Origin: Proluteimonas flavola
GTDB lineage: Bacteria > Pseudomonadota > Gammaproteobacteria > Xanthomonadales > Xanthomonadaceae
Length of the DNA: 49,774 bases
NCBI RefSeq assembly: GCF_021191705.1
Contig: NZ_JAIWPU010000051.1
Coordinates: 1-49,774, forward strand
Direction of reading: 5' to 3'
Below, piece after piece: positions 1 to 8,066 of this stretch (positions are counted from its first letter, which is position 1; every line of letters starts with the position of its first letter). The notes under the pieces were generated by a model, which saw only the letters and a list, made by a program, of their open reading frames with translations, had not been told where the DNA came from and made no database searches. Made by a program: the position numbers and the translations under genes.

Positions 1-120
1 CGACGCTTCGCCCTGACAACGCTGGTGCCGAGCCTGTTGTCGGCCGCCGCTACCAGCAAGCCCTGGCCAGAGCGGGCTCTGCGCGATGTCCCGGTGTTCT
101 CTACTGAAAGTCCGTGCTAA
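1..120 (+). CDS. 3' end of an unidentified plus-strand gene
   Basis: The window opens inside an open frame that runs from base 1 to a TAA at 118-120, about 39 codons. Third positions are mostly G or C and the stretch is about 65 % GC by count, which resembles the bulk of the window rather than the low-GC segment that follows. The C-terminal tail (…DVPVFSTESPC) is not one I recognise, so no function is given. It ends exactly one base before the stop of the convergent gene on the other strand. It could be a chance open frame, so confidence is modest. Confidence 0.4.
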   Translation, partial: RRFALTTLVPSLLSAAATSKPWPERALRDVPVFSTESPC

Positions 121-591
121 TCAGGTTATTCGATACCCGGCCGAGTTCACACGAGCGAGGTAAGAGGAGGCTCTAGGATTAAGGTCTACGTAGTGCGCGC
201 TAGACAGTGGAAAATCGACCCCAATGTACACTTTCTGAAAACGACGGTTGTTTATGAGGTCTGCCGTCCTTATCGCGTCCAGATACTCGATTGGGAGCAT
301 CGAGTGCACTGAAAAATTTACGGTTCCTTGGTTGTCATCTGCTCCGTAGCTCCCGGTTCGGCTACTTCCGATGACTAATGTTTCGGCTTCGGATCCCTTA
401 CGTTGCAATGCCGCATTAACGCGCTGCAGGCGCATGTCCACCGGAAGGTGCAAGCGCTTGGTGTCAATGCGATGGCCCCAAATCCACAAAGGATCAATCG
501 CTAGATTTACTGCGCCAACTGTGCCGCATAACACCACTACTGTTAATGCACCCGCAATTATGAATCGCGTGATCCCATTAGAAGTTGACAT
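121..591 (-). CDS. Membrane-anchored partner of the MBOAT acyltransferase, probably C-terminally truncated
   Basis: A 156-residue protein with one N-terminal membrane segment (about residues 9-31), then AIDPLWIWG and a GSSRT motif at 75-79. Such a layout is typical of the SGNH/AlgJ-like or uncharacterised proteins encoded after AlgI-type acyltransferases, where GSSR lies in the first conserved block. Those partners usually exceed 300 residues, whereas this one stops soon after IGVDFPLSS, where the convergent high-GC gene begins, so it looks truncated at the segment border. Its ATG (591-589) overlaps the end of the acyltransferase gene by 14 bases, which suggests translational coupling. It would be expected to help acetylate a surface glycan in the periplasm. 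Whether the short form works is doubtful. Confidence 0.6.
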   Translation of the reverse strand: MSTSNGITRFIIAGALTVVVLCGTVGAVNLAIDPLWIWGHRIDTKRLHLPVDMRLQRVNAALQRKGSEAETLVIGSSRTGSYGADDNQGTVNFSVHSMLPIEYLDAIRTADLINNRRFQKVYIGVDFPLSSAHYVDLNPRASSYLARVNSAGYRIT

Positions 592-2020
592 ATAGAAACC
601 TGGTCTCAGACGTCATCGAAGAGAGCGCTAGGGCTAGCGCGAATCCGGCAAAAGCTCCATCCCGCAAGCGTGGACGCCATGCAACTCTGTCGATCCTCAT
701 CAAAGGCCGGATTATCTCGTTGGAATTAGGCGCGAAGAGTACGATGGATGAGAATAGCGCTGCCGTGATCGAAAACTCGATTAGCGACAATCCGCGCAAG
801 GTCAGTAACACTTCCGGGGGAATCGACTGGGCGTGGCCGGTATAACCCGCTCCTCCCATGCCCCCTAGCATCGTTGCTAGCACGTGCACATCGGGCGCAC
901 GAAATATTGTGGCGAGCACTAAGATGCACAGTAACGTTAATGGGTGGTACACCCAGCTCATGGCCACTCGGTTGCGCAGCCAGCCTTGATTACGTGCCCA
1001 CGCTCGATAAGCGTGATTGACACAGAGCAGCAGGCCGCTGACCAGTCCGAAAAGCCAGTAGTTCACAGATGTACCGTGCCAGGCGCCGCCAATAATCATC
1101 GTTCCAATGAGCACAAGATAGCGCCGCGAAGCAGACCTTTTCAGACCGCCAAGCGGAACGAATACGAGTTCACGAAGTACCCGCGAGAGCGAGATGTGCC
1201 ATCGGGACCAGAACTCAACCATACTCGCCGACTTGTATGGCGAGTTAAAGTTAATAGGTAGCCTTATCCCGAACATCAATGAGAGGCCGACAGCCATATC
1301 TGAGTAGCCGGAGAAGTCGAAGTAGAGCTGCAAGGCGAAAGCTATTGCACCCATCCAGGCAAAAATGGGTGTTATCCCGCCCTGACCGGCGATCTCGAAC
1401 GCAACGTCAGCATAGGGCGCTATGGTGTCTGCGATAAATAGTTTCTTCGCAAGTCCTATAGCAAATAGAGATATTCCCGCCAGCAGGTTCGCAACCGTTA
1501 CTCCATCTGAGTCGCGGTCGAGTTGAGTCGCTACATCGCCGTAGTAGAGAATCGGTCCGGCAGCTAGGTGCGGAAAATAGGAAGCAACTAGCGCCAGCTT
1601 ATCAAGGCTGCCGGGCGCTCGAGTTTTGTAACAATGAACCAAGTATACAAGATGGGTAATGGTGTAGAAAGATATGCCTAATGGAAGCGTTAAGTCTGCG
1701 CTGGGTGCGCCACCGAACTCAACACCGTTCGACTTGAAGTAAATGAGAAGTGCCAGATTTGCGCAGACACCTATTGTCAAAGCCGTTCGCGCGTCCCGGT
1801 CGCTTCGCGCATTTGCGATGCGGACACCTATCCAAAAGTTACATAGCACGCACGTCATTAGGAGTGGCAAGAAGCGGAATGATGCGATTGCATAGAGCCC
1901 AAGCGAAGCCACTAGAAGCAATATCACCCGTGCCTGGACGGGCAGGTGCTGCGCAGCCCGGTACGCCGCTACAAGCAACGGCAGCCCGAGGAAGATAAAA
2001 ACGGGCTCAGTAAAGAACAT
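578..2020 (-). CDS. MBOAT family O-acyltransferase (AlgI/DltB-like)
   Basis: A 480-residue polytopic inner-membrane protein of the MBOAT family, which passes acetyl or other acyl groups across the membrane to periplasmic sugars. Family landmarks are PLGISFYT (113-120), DFSGYSDMAVG (235-245), FWSRWHISLSR (270-280, with His275) and GGAWHGTSVNYWLFG (311-325), whose His315 is the usual catalytic histidine. The length fits AlgI-type proteins (about 460-520). The ATG at 2020 is preceded on the minus strand by AAGGAAACAGC, a good ribosome binding site. It is the first gene of a two-gene unit with the short partner downstream. The acceptor is probably O-antigen or exopolysaccharide, but the sequence does not say which. 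Confidence 0.93.
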   Translation of the reverse strand: MFFTEPVFIFLGLPLLVAAYRAAQHLPVQARVILLLVASLGLYAIASFRFLPLLMTCVLCNFWIGVRIANARSDRDARTALTIGVCANLALLIYFKSNGVEFGGAPSADLTLPLGISFYTITHLVYLVHCYKTRAPGSLDKLALVASYFPHLAAGPILYYGDVATQLDRDSDGVTVANLLAGISLFAIGLAKKLFIADTIAPYADVAFEIAGQGGITPIFAWMGAIAFALQLYFDFSGYSDMAVGLSLMFGIRLPINFNSPYKSASMVEFWSRWHISLSRVLRELVFVPLGGLKRSASRRYLVLIGTMIIGGAWHGTSVNYWLFGLVSGLLLCVNHAYRAWARNQGWLRNRVAMSWVYHPLTLLCILVLATIFRAPDVHVLATMLGGMGGAGYTGHAQSIPPEVLLTLRGLSLIEFSITAALFSSIVLFAPNSNEIIRPLMRIDRVAWRPRLRDGAFAGFALALALSSMTSETRFLYVNF

Positions 2021-2419
2021 GCTGTTTCCTTATACTTCCGCTTAAAGCGGCTGGGTCGCATTAGGTGGAGCCCGGCCAATTCACTGCCGCGCCGCAGTGA
2101 TCTTTGGGCTTTTTATCTCTACCCTTCGTGGGTAGCCAAGTCTTACTAAGGCCAACTTGCCTGCGGAGGATTTATCTCCCTCTCGACTCAGCGCGACCCT
2201 TACGAGACGCCTTTAGTCTCGGGAATATTGTGCGCTTTCTTAACTGAGCACGCCTGGTATCGATTATATTCATGAAGCTAAGACGCCGCAGCCGCTCGGC
2301 TGATTGCGCCGAATATGACTAGAATTCTCGTGGTCATTCTTATGCCTGTTTTCCGACAGCGATTCTGTTTCTCGAGACGGCTTTGCCGAAGCCCAAGCCG
2401 CCAGAGTTAATTCGCGTCG
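2021..2419. other. Intergenic stretch without a recognisable gene
   Basis: About 400 bases of AT-richer DNA upstream of the acyltransferase and downstream of the orphan secreted protein. It should hold the minus-strand promoter of the acyltransferase pair. A short hairpin (CTACCC-TTCGT-GGGTAG, 2119-2135) is visible but lacks a following U-run on either strand. I saw no JUMPstart/ops element and no convincing sigma-70 pair. Confidence 0.5.
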
Positions 2420-2854
2420 CTAGTTATCAGTTATGCATATGGCGTAGACGCGGCCGCCTCGCTGATAGCGCACATTAAGCCACGTCTCGATCGGTATAGT
2501 CTCGGGGTCAACGTGGCGCCAAGCTGATAAGCTGGAAGCACCAACGAGCCCGTCCTCCGAGATGCTAAGTCCTCCCCCAGATATAAATCCCACGCCTTCG
2601 TTTAATCGTTCAATCGCACCGTTCGAGGTCCTTAACACGGCGATCAAACGGTCGCCCTCTCGCAGGCTTTGAATATCTACTGGGTCTGATTGCTGGGTAG
2701 TGGAATCATGCCGGAGCACTCTCAGCTCGCCATCCACATTGTAGGAGCTCGTGATCGGGCAGCTAGCTCTATGCGCCTCGGTAGAATCTTCCCCAGCGAG
2801 TATCAAAATTAGAATCGGAACGATCAATTCTCTTAGCACGGGTATCTTTCTCAA
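2420..2854 (-). CDS. Orphan secreted protein of unknown function
   Basis: The open frame reaches an ATG at 3016, but the first 54 residues are arginine-rich and look untranslated. A TTG at 2854 gives MRKIPVLRELIVPILILILA, a good signal peptide (basic start, hydrophobic core), followed by a mature part of about 120 residues with two cysteines. No ribosome binding site clearly supports either start. A GTG a few codons later (MLRELIVP) is also possible. The mature part contains a glycine-rich stretch (VGFISGGGLSISEDG) and ends in a probable beta strand, but I do not recognise the family. Composition matches the low-GC segment, so it is probably foreign DNA. Confidence 0.45.
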   Translation of the reverse strand: MRKIPVLRELIVPILILILAGEDSTEAHRASCPITSSYNVDGELRVLRHDSTTQQSDPVDIQSLREGDRLIAVLRTSNGAIERLNEGVGFISGGGLSISEDGLVGASSLSAWRHVDPETIPIETWLNVRYQRGGRVYAICITDN

Positions 2855-3388
2855 CTTTTTGACAACTTTCGCTTGTCTTATGTTCCGCCGGTCAGGATCT
2901 AGGCGCAAAGCACCAACAACTACGCTCGGAATCAGCGGCCTGCGCTGAGCAGTCCGAAGAGAGCGATAGTGATCTGGAGATGATCCAATGCCGCGCGGGC
3001 AAGGGGTGTCGCCCATCTTCTCAGTGAGCTGTCGTTGATGGGGTCAGAATTTCCCTCATCCGGCCCTAGGAGTTAGGCTCATTCGCTTTGTAGATCCTCC
3101 GAACAGCCGAAGAGTGGACCTCGGTCTGCAGAGGCAATCAGCCTGCTGAGCCTTCGTTCGATCGCGTAGCATCGACGCACCAAGGCTGATTGAACCCGAC
3201 ACCCCGCTCGACGCGGTCGTTCGAAGCGCCTACGTTATTCTCACGCTATAGGGTTCGCCTTGATGGAAATTTCATTCATTCGAGTGATTTCTGTCTCACG
3301 CTTGGATAACTAGACCTCTATAACTGCTTGTTGCTTCAGCGAGGCAAATCTCACTCGTTGCGCTCACCTACAGCCCGGCCGTTGCCTG
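2855..3388. other. Intergenic stretch at the low-GC/high-GC border
   Basis: No gene is recognisable here apart from the doubtful N-terminal extension of the upstream orphan (to 3016). The string GATGGGGTCAGAATTT near 3038-3053 resembles one half of a GGGGTCAGA-type palindromic repeat, but the matching half is absent. GC changes abruptly between 3360 and 3361, where recognisable comF-like coding begins. Confidence 0.4.
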
Positions 3389-4027
3389 GTGTGCCGCGAG
3401 CCCGGCGCAGCAGGCGGCGATCTCTGCCCGGGCTGCACCGCCGTGCTGCCCCGGATGCCACATGCCTGCACGCGCTGCGCGCAACCGCTGCCGACGCAGG
3501 ATCCGGTCTGTGGCGCCTGCCTGCATCGCCCGCCGCCCCTGGACGCAGTGATCGCCGCGTTCGATTACCGATTCCCCGTGGACCGGCTGCTGCCGCGCTT
3601 CAAGTTCCATCGCGATCTCGCCGCGGGGGCATTGCTGGGCGACTGTCTCGTACACGCGACTTCAGGCGCAGCGCCTCCCGGCGCCCTGGTGCCGATTCCC
3701 CTGCACGTCGCACGACTGCGCGAGCGCGGCTACGACCAGGCGCTGGAACTCGCGCGCCTGCTCGCGCGTCGCCACGGCCTGCCGCTGCGCACCGACCTTC
3801 TGCGGCGCGTACGAGCGACCGCGCCGCAGTCGCGACTCGATGCGAAGGCTCGCCGGCGCAACCTGCGTCATGCATTCGCGGTCCGGACCAGGCGTGACAT
3901 CCCCGCGCACGTCGCGCTGGTCGACGATGTCATGACCACCGGGACCACATTGCATGCCGCTGCACATGCATTGCGGCAGGCGGGCGTGCAGCGCGTCGAT
4001 GCGTGGGTCTGCGCGCGGGTGCGCTGA
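3389..4027 (+). CDS. comF: ComF family phosphoribosyltransferase-like protein
   Basis: A 212-residue ComF/GntX-type protein, linked in other bacteria to DNA uptake. The N-terminus holds cysteine pairs of a zinc-binding region (CPGC at 13-16, C27 and C30, CGAC at 41-44), and the C-terminus a PRPP-type loop VDDVMTTGTT (178-187) of the phosphoribosyltransferase fold. The only usual start in frame is the GTG at 3389. However, the open frame and ComF-like sequence continue upstream (…PGRCLVC), so the first cysteine of the leading CxxC lies before the start. The original 5' end seems to have been replaced by the neighbouring low-GC segment. The gene may therefore be N-terminally impaired, or start from a rare codon such as the CTG at 3386. 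Confidence 0.85.
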   Translation: MCREPGAAGGDLCPGCTAVLPRMPHACTRCAQPLPTQDPVCGACLHRPPPLDAVIAAFDYRFPVDRLLPRFKFHRDLAAGALLGDCLVHATSGAAPPGALVPIPLHVARLRERGYDQALELARLLARRHGLPLRTDLLRRVRATAPQSRLDAKARRRNLRHAFAVRTRRDIPAHVALVDDVMTTGTTLHAAAHALRQAGVQRVDAWVCARVR

Positions 4028-4186
4028 GCCGTGCGGTATCCAAGCCCGCAGCGCGACGCCATGCCGATCGCGTCTCTCGACGGCGGTACAGCCCCGGCCT
4101 CGACACAGCAGCGGGCACGCGGGTCGACCGGTCTGCAGAACTCCACTGCAATCGCGGCGACGCGCACCGCAACGACGCCGTCCGGC

Positions 4187-5107
4187 TCAGCGCGTCAATA
4201 CCGTTACCGGCGGCAACGCGTAATGCGCCGCGATGCCGGCGAAGATCATCATGCCGACCCAGTGGTTGTGCAGGAACGCGCGGAAACACGCGTCGCGTTC
4301 GCGGTGCCGGGCGACGACGAACTCCCAGATCACGAGCAGTACGGCCAGCCCCAGGCCGAGCCAGTAGTTCGGTCCCAGGCCCGCCTCGCGCCCCACCAGC
4401 GCGAGCGCCGCGAACGCCAGCGTGTAGAGCACGCCCTGCGCAACCAGATCGAGATCGCCGAACAGGATCGCCGTCGACTTCGAACCGGCGCGGATGTCGT
4501 CCTCGCGGTCGACCATCGCGTACCAGGTGTCGTAGCCGGTGGTCCAGAAGATGTTGGCGACGAACAGAAGCCAGCCCAGCGGCGGCACCGTGCCCTGCAC
4601 GGCCGCGAACGCCATCGGGATCGCCCAGCCGAAGGAGATGCCCAGATACACCTGCGGCAGGTAGGTATGCCGCTTGAGATAGGGATAGCTCGCGGCGAGG
4701 AATACGCCCACGACGCTCATCGCCACCGTCAGCCGGTTCATCGTCAGCACCAGCGCGAATGCGGCCAGCATCAACGCCGCGAACAGCAGCAGCGCCTCGC
4801 GGCCGCGTACCGCGCCGCTGGCCAGCGGCCGGTCCTTCGTGCGTTCGACATGCGGATCGAGCCAGCGGTCGGCGTAGTCGTTGATCACGCAGCCGGCCGA
4901 ACGCGTCAGCCAGACGCCCACACTGAACACCACCAGCGTCCACAGCGGCGGCACGCCGCCGGCGGCGATCCACAGCGCCCACCAGGTCGGCCACAGCAGC
5001 AGCAGCCACCCGATCGGGCGGTCGCCACGCACCAGCTTCCAGTATTGCCGCAGGCGCTCGCGCCAGCGTGGGACGGAAGGTTCGGCGAAGCGTTCGTCAT
5101 CGTGCAT
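4187..5107 (-). CDS. ubiA: 4-hydroxybenzoate octaprenyltransferase (ubiquinone biosynthesis)
   Basis: UbiA joins the polyprenyl tail to 4-hydroxybenzoate, the first membrane step of ubiquinone synthesis. The 306-residue product is polytopic and has both aspartate-rich metal/diphosphate motifs: NDYADRWLD (76-84) and DREDD (200-204). YPYLKR (141-146) and the HNHWVG segment near the C-terminus are also typical. The ATG at 5107 (MHDDERF) was chosen because upstream residues in the same frame are poorly coding and family proteins start near here. It is convergent with comF, with 159 bases between and no clear terminator seen. ubiK, another ubiquinone factor, lies 13 kb away. Confidence 0.95.
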   Translation of the reverse strand: MHDDERFAEPSVPRWRERLRQYWKLVRGDRPIGWLLLLWPTWWALWIAAGGVPPLWTLVVFSVGVWLTRSAGCVINDYADRWLDPHVERTKDRPLASGAVRGREALLLFAALMLAAFALVLTMNRLTVAMSVVGVFLAASYPYLKRHTYLPQVYLGISFGWAIPMAFAAVQGTVPPLGWLLFVANIFWTTGYDTWYAMVDREDDIRAGSKSTAILFGDLDLVAQGVLYTLAFAALALVGREAGLGPNYWLGLGLAVLLVIWEFVVARHRERDACFRAFLHNHWVGMMIFAGIAAHYALPPVTVLTR

Positions 5108-5176
5108 GGCGACGAGAGGATAGCAGCGGCGCAGACAGCGTCGTGACGCGTCATCGCGCACGAACACCCCTTTCAT

Positions 5177-5250
5177 CCGTCATTCCGGGCTCGCGCCCGC
5201 GCGGGAGCGGACATCCCAGCCCGTCATTCCGCGAAAGCGGGAATCCAGGG
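5177..5250. repeat. GTCATTCC-type intergenic repeat, two units
   Basis: CCGTCATTCC occurs at 5177-5186 and again at 5221-5230. The second unit continues as GCGAAAGCGGGAATCC and can fold into an ATTCCGC-GAAA-GCGGGAAT hairpin. This is the common GTCATTCCCGCGAAAGCGGGAATCC repeat of Xanthomonadaceae and relatives. It lies upstream of ubiA and before the tRNA. Confidence 0.7.
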
Positions 5251-5431
5251 ACTTTCCCAACGCGTATGCAACCGTCATGAACGTCCCGCCTTCTCAATCG
5301 CAGGGTTCCGGCAGATGCTGCCGCTTGCCGAAGAGGCGTCGAGTTTGTGGGACCGCGATTTTCTGCGTGCAAGCCGAAGGGGTTCGCTTTGCTCAATCCA
5401 TCCGGACGTCGCCGGGCGGAAACAGACAGGC

Positions 5432-5460
5432 TGTCTGCGGGTGCGCGGTTTCGCTACAAT
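5432..5460 (+). promoter_or_regulatory. Candidate promoter of tRNA-Arg
   Basis: A good -10 box TACAAT at 5455-5460 lies 41 bases before the tRNA. The -35 region 17 bases upstream (TGTCTG, 5432-5437) is weak. Position and the absence of another gene favour a tRNA promoter. Confidence 0.42.
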
Positions 5461-5501
5461 GCGCGGCCGCCCTGCCCGTCTTCCGGCACGGCGTGGACGA
5501 C

Positions 5502-5578
5502 GCGCCTGTAGCTCAGCCGGATAGAGTAGTGGCTTCCGAAGCCATTGGTCGGGGGTTCGAATCCCTCCAGGCGCGCCA
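5502..5578 (+). tRNA. tRNA-Arg, anticodon CCG
   Basis: A 77-base cloverleaf with acceptor stem GCGCCTG/CAGGCGC and an encoded CCA end (5576-5578). The anticodon stem-loop is GTGGC-TTCCGAA-GCCAT, giving anticodon CCG, which reads the CGG codon. The T arm GGGGGTTCGAATCCCTC is canonical. It resembles the enterobacterial tRNA-Arg(CCG). No integrated element follows it: normal-GC chromosomal genes continue directly. Confidence 0.97.
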
Positions 5579-5704
5579 TTTCTGCGATGTTGCGTGCGGT
5601 GGCTGTCCCGCATTCGAGGACGCGATGCTTCCGATGCTTTCCGCTTTCCTGGCGCTGCATGTCGCCGATGACGGCGTGTGCGCGTGTCGCGCGGGACGCG
5701 TTCG

Positions 5705-6100
5705 ATGAACCGGCTGGCGCTCATCGCGCTGGGCGGCGCGTTCGGTTCGGTGTGCCGGTATCAGCTGTCGGTGTGGATGCTGCAGTTCGCGGGCGCAACG
5801 GCCGAGGCGCCGCCGCGGTTTCCGGTGGGGACGTTCGTGGTGAACCTGCTCGGCTGCCTGGTCGCCGGGTTGCTGGTGGGCGGGATTGCGCGGCATGGCT
5901 GGTTCACGCCGGACGTGCGGGCGGCGCTGATCGTGGGGGTGATGGGCGGATTCACCACGTTCTCGGCGTTCGGACTGGAGACGCTGGCGCTGCTGCGACG
6001 CGGGGATGTGGCGATGGCGGCGGTGTATGTGACCGCGAGCGTGGTGATGGGGGTGTTGCTGGCTGCACTGGGGTGGTGGGTGGTGGCGCGGGGGAATTAG
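5705..6100 (+). CDS. crcB: Fluoride ion channel/exporter CrcB (FluC)
   Basis: CrcB/Fluc proteins form dual-topology dimers that let fluoride leave the cell. The 131-residue product has the family signatures GGAFGSVCRY (10-19), GTFVVNLLGC (42-51, including the conserved Asn47) and GGFTTFSAFGLE (81-92, with the phenylalanine-box and Na+-site region). Four membrane segments are predicted by eye. The ATG at 5705 (MNRLALIALGG) fits family N-termini. An upstream in-frame ATG at 5678 would add nine polar residues. No fluoride riboswitch was found upstream. Confidence 0.95.
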   Translation: MNRLALIALGGAFGSVCRYQLSVWMLQFAGATAEAPPRFPVGTFVVNLLGCLVAGLLVGGIARHGWFTPDVRAALIVGVMGGFTTFSAFGLETLALLRRGDVAMAAVYVTASVVMGVLLAALGWWVVARGN

Positions 6101-6144
6101 GGCTGCGCGCGTTCGCCATCGCCATGACGGCTGAAGTCGCAGGA

Positions 6145-6162
6145 CCCCGGCTTTCGCCGGGG
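6145..6162. terminator. Hairpin between convergent crcB and the S41 protease gene
   Basis: CCCCGGC-TTTC-GCCGGGG forms a perfect 7-bp stem in the 79-base gap between two convergent genes. There is no U-run. It also resembles a short GGGGTCC/GTCGCCCCGG interspersed repeat, so it may act as a bidirectional transcription stop or be just a repeat. Confidence 0.45.
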
Positions 6163-6179
6163 CGACGCGGTCTCGCCGA

Positions 6180-7799
6180 TCAGGGCGTCGGCGGTGCGGG
6201 CTCGGTGGTCTCGGGCTTCGCGGCAGGGGCTGCCGAGGTCTCGGGCGTGGAAGCCGGTTCTGCTGCTGGAGTGGGTTCGGCCGTCGGCGCTGGCGCAGTG
6301 TCCGTTGCAGGCGTCGGTGCTGCTGCAGGCGCGGGCCTTCCAGCTTCGGCCGGTGCAATCGCGGGCGGTGCGTCATCCGCGTGCACCTGGGCGGTGGGGG
6401 TCCACGGCTTCTTCAGTTCGGCCAGCGCGGCATTGATCGGGCCGTCGCCGGGCAGGGCTTCGCCGCCGGTGGAGCCGTCTTCTTCGTCGCCCTGCAGGTG
6501 GCCCGGCAGATTGGCCTCGGTGTAGGCGGTGGCGGCGCGCGGGGCATTGGGGTCGGCGGTGTCCGCACCTTCGGGGCGCAGGGTGGTGTCGGGATCGATG
6601 CCGCGGGCCTGGATCGAGCGGCCGCTCGGGGTGTAGTAGCGGGCGGTGGTGAGCTTGACCGAGTCGCCGTTGTCGAGCGGCAGGACGGTCTGCACCGAGC
6701 CCTTGCCGAAGGTGCGGCTGCCGATCACGCGCGCGCGGTTGTTGTCGCGCAGGGCGCCGGCCAGCACTTCGGAGGCGCTGGCCGAGCCGACGTCCACCAG
6801 CACGATGACCGGCGCGCCGTCGAGCAGATCGCCCGGCGTGGCGCTGAACTCGGCGTCGCTGATCGGAATGCGGCCGCGTGTGCTGACGATCTTGCCGCTG
6901 TCGAGCAGGTCGTCGGCGATCTGCACCGCGGAGGTCAGCAGGCCGCCGGGGTTGCTGCGCAGGTCGATGACGAGGCCGCGCAACGTGCCGCCGGACTGCT
7001 GCTGGAGTTCGCCGACGGTGCGGCTGAAATCGGCCGCGGTGTCGACCTGGAACTGGCTGAGCCGGATGTAGCCGTAGCCGGGCTCGAGCATGCGGCCGCG
7101 CACGCTGACGACGCGGATGGTCTCGCGGTCGACGCGGATCTCCAGCGGCGCGGTTTCGCCGTCGCGCAGCACGCCGAGGGTCACCGACGTGCCGGGCGCG
7201 CCGCGCAGCGGGCCGGGGCCGTTGTTGTCGGACGGGGTGAGCGTGCGGCCGTCGACGCTGACAATGACATCGCCCGCGCGGATGCCGGCCTTCTCGGCGG
7301 GCGTGCCGTCGATCGGCGCGATGACGCGCATGCTGCCGTCGCCCAGGTACATCACTTCGACGCCGATGCCGTCGTAGGCGCCTTCGGTGCCTTCGTCGAA
7401 GGCCGTGGCGGTGTCCTTTTCCATGTAGACGCTGTGCGGGTCGAGATCGAGCAGCAGGCCGCGGATCGCCGAGGACATCAGCTTGCGGTCTTCGACGGGC
7501 TCGACGTAGGCCTCGCGCACGGCGTTGAAGACGCCGACGTAGCGACGGATCTCCTGCAGCGGCACGCGGTTGGAGGCCTGTTCCATCGCGCCAGGATCGT
7601 CGCTGGCGGCGACGGGGACTTCGGCATCGCCTGCAGCCGAGGGCACCGGGGCGGGCGCAGTCGCAGGCGGCTGGGGCGGCGTGGGTTCCGGGGCCTCGCC
7701 CGGCGCCTGGGGGGGCGCTTCGGCCGGGGGCGGGGTCTGTGCGAACGCGGCCGGCGACAACAGCAGGGACAGGGCCAGCGTCAGTGAACTCACGCGCAT
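6180..7799 (-). CDS. S41 family carboxy-terminal processing peptidase (CtpA/Prc-like)
   Basis: A 539-residue secreted or periplasmic serine protease that trims protein C-termini. It has a signal peptide (residues 1-20, cut after AFA), a Pro/Ala-rich linker (21-65), the S41 N-terminal helical part (80-130), a PDZ domain (about 145-230, GIGVEVMY…GIRAGDVIVSVDG) and the peptidase core. The nucleophile is Ser341 in GSASASE (338-344), and the base is Lys366 in TFGKGSVQ, 25 residues later as in Prc. The last ~110 residues form a Pro/Ala/Glu-rich tail, longer than usual and probably disordered. The ATG at 7799 starts the signal peptide. An ATG ten codons upstream would not. A murein hydrolase, as is common near such proteases, is not adjacent here. 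Confidence 0.93.
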   Translation of the reverse strand: MRVSSLTLALSLLLSPAAFAQTPPPAEAPPQAPGEAPEPTPPQPPATAPAPVPSAAGDAEVPVAASDDPGAMEQASNRVPLQEIRRYVGVFNAVREAYVEPVEDRKLMSSAIRGLLLDLDPHSVYMEKDTATAFDEGTEGAYDGIGVEVMYLGDGSMRVIAPIDGTPAEKAGIRAGDVIVSVDGRTLTPSDNNGPGPLRGAPGTSVTLGVLRDGETAPLEIRVDRETIRVVSVRGRMLEPGYGYIRLSQFQVDTAADFSRTVGELQQQSGGTLRGLVIDLRSNPGGLLTSAVQIADDLLDSGKIVSTRGRIPISDAEFSATPGDLLDGAPVIVLVDVGSASASEVLAGALRDNNRARVIGSRTFGKGSVQTVLPLDNGDSVKLTTARYYTPSGRSIQARGIDPDTTLRPEGADTADPNAPRAATAYTEANLPGHLQGDEEDGSTGGEALPGDGPINAALAELKKPWTPTAQVHADDAPPAIAPAEAGRPAPAAAPTPATDTAPAPTAEPTPAAEPASTPETSAAPAAKPETTEPAPPTP

Positions 7800-8066
7800 G
7801 CAGGACTCCGGTGGAAAGGCGGGCGACACGCGCGGTCGCGCGTCGATCGATTATGCGGGCAGGATGTGTGAATGCGTTAAGCATGGGCGGGCTTGTTCAG
7901 TTCTACGGATCGCGGCGGACGCTGCGCTGGGGCGCACCGCCGGGAGCGCCAGCGAGCCTCCGCTGACGCCGCAGGTTCATCTGCATTCCGTGCCCGCGGT
8001 CCCATCCGGATCGCAGCCCACGCGATCGGTCTGAGGACAATGGAGGCTCAAGGGAGGAAGGGCGCC

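Larger units (their letters stand above)
121..3360. other. Low-GC segment, probable horizontally acquired surface-polysaccharide DNA
   Basis: GC drops from about 65 % in bases 1-120 to 53 % in 121-180, 55 % in 1681-1740, 42 % in 2221-2280 and 45 % in 3301-3360, then jumps to 77 % in 3361-3420 (counted by hand on single 60-base lines). Codon use in the genes inside is likewise less GC-biased. The segment carries an MBOAT O-acyltransferase, a shortened partner and an orphan secreted protein. It abuts the end of another gene on the left and the startless 5' end of comF on the right. No integrase, transposase or direct repeats were seen, so the mechanism of entry is unknown. It may be the edge of a variable O-antigen or exopolysaccharide locus. 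Confidence 0.55.

Noticed and set aside
2021..2419. JUMPstart/ops element for the acyltransferase pair
   Set aside because: No GGCGGTAG-type element was found on the minus strand.
5579..5704. Fluoride riboswitch upstream of crcB
   Set aside because: GTCGCCGATGACGGCG is near the gene, but the GGCGATGGTGTTCGCC core and the following pseudoknot elements of the crcB motif are absent.
5502..6100. tRNA-Arg as an integration site
   Set aside because: No integrase, direct repeat of the tRNA end or composition change follows it. Ordinary crcB is next.
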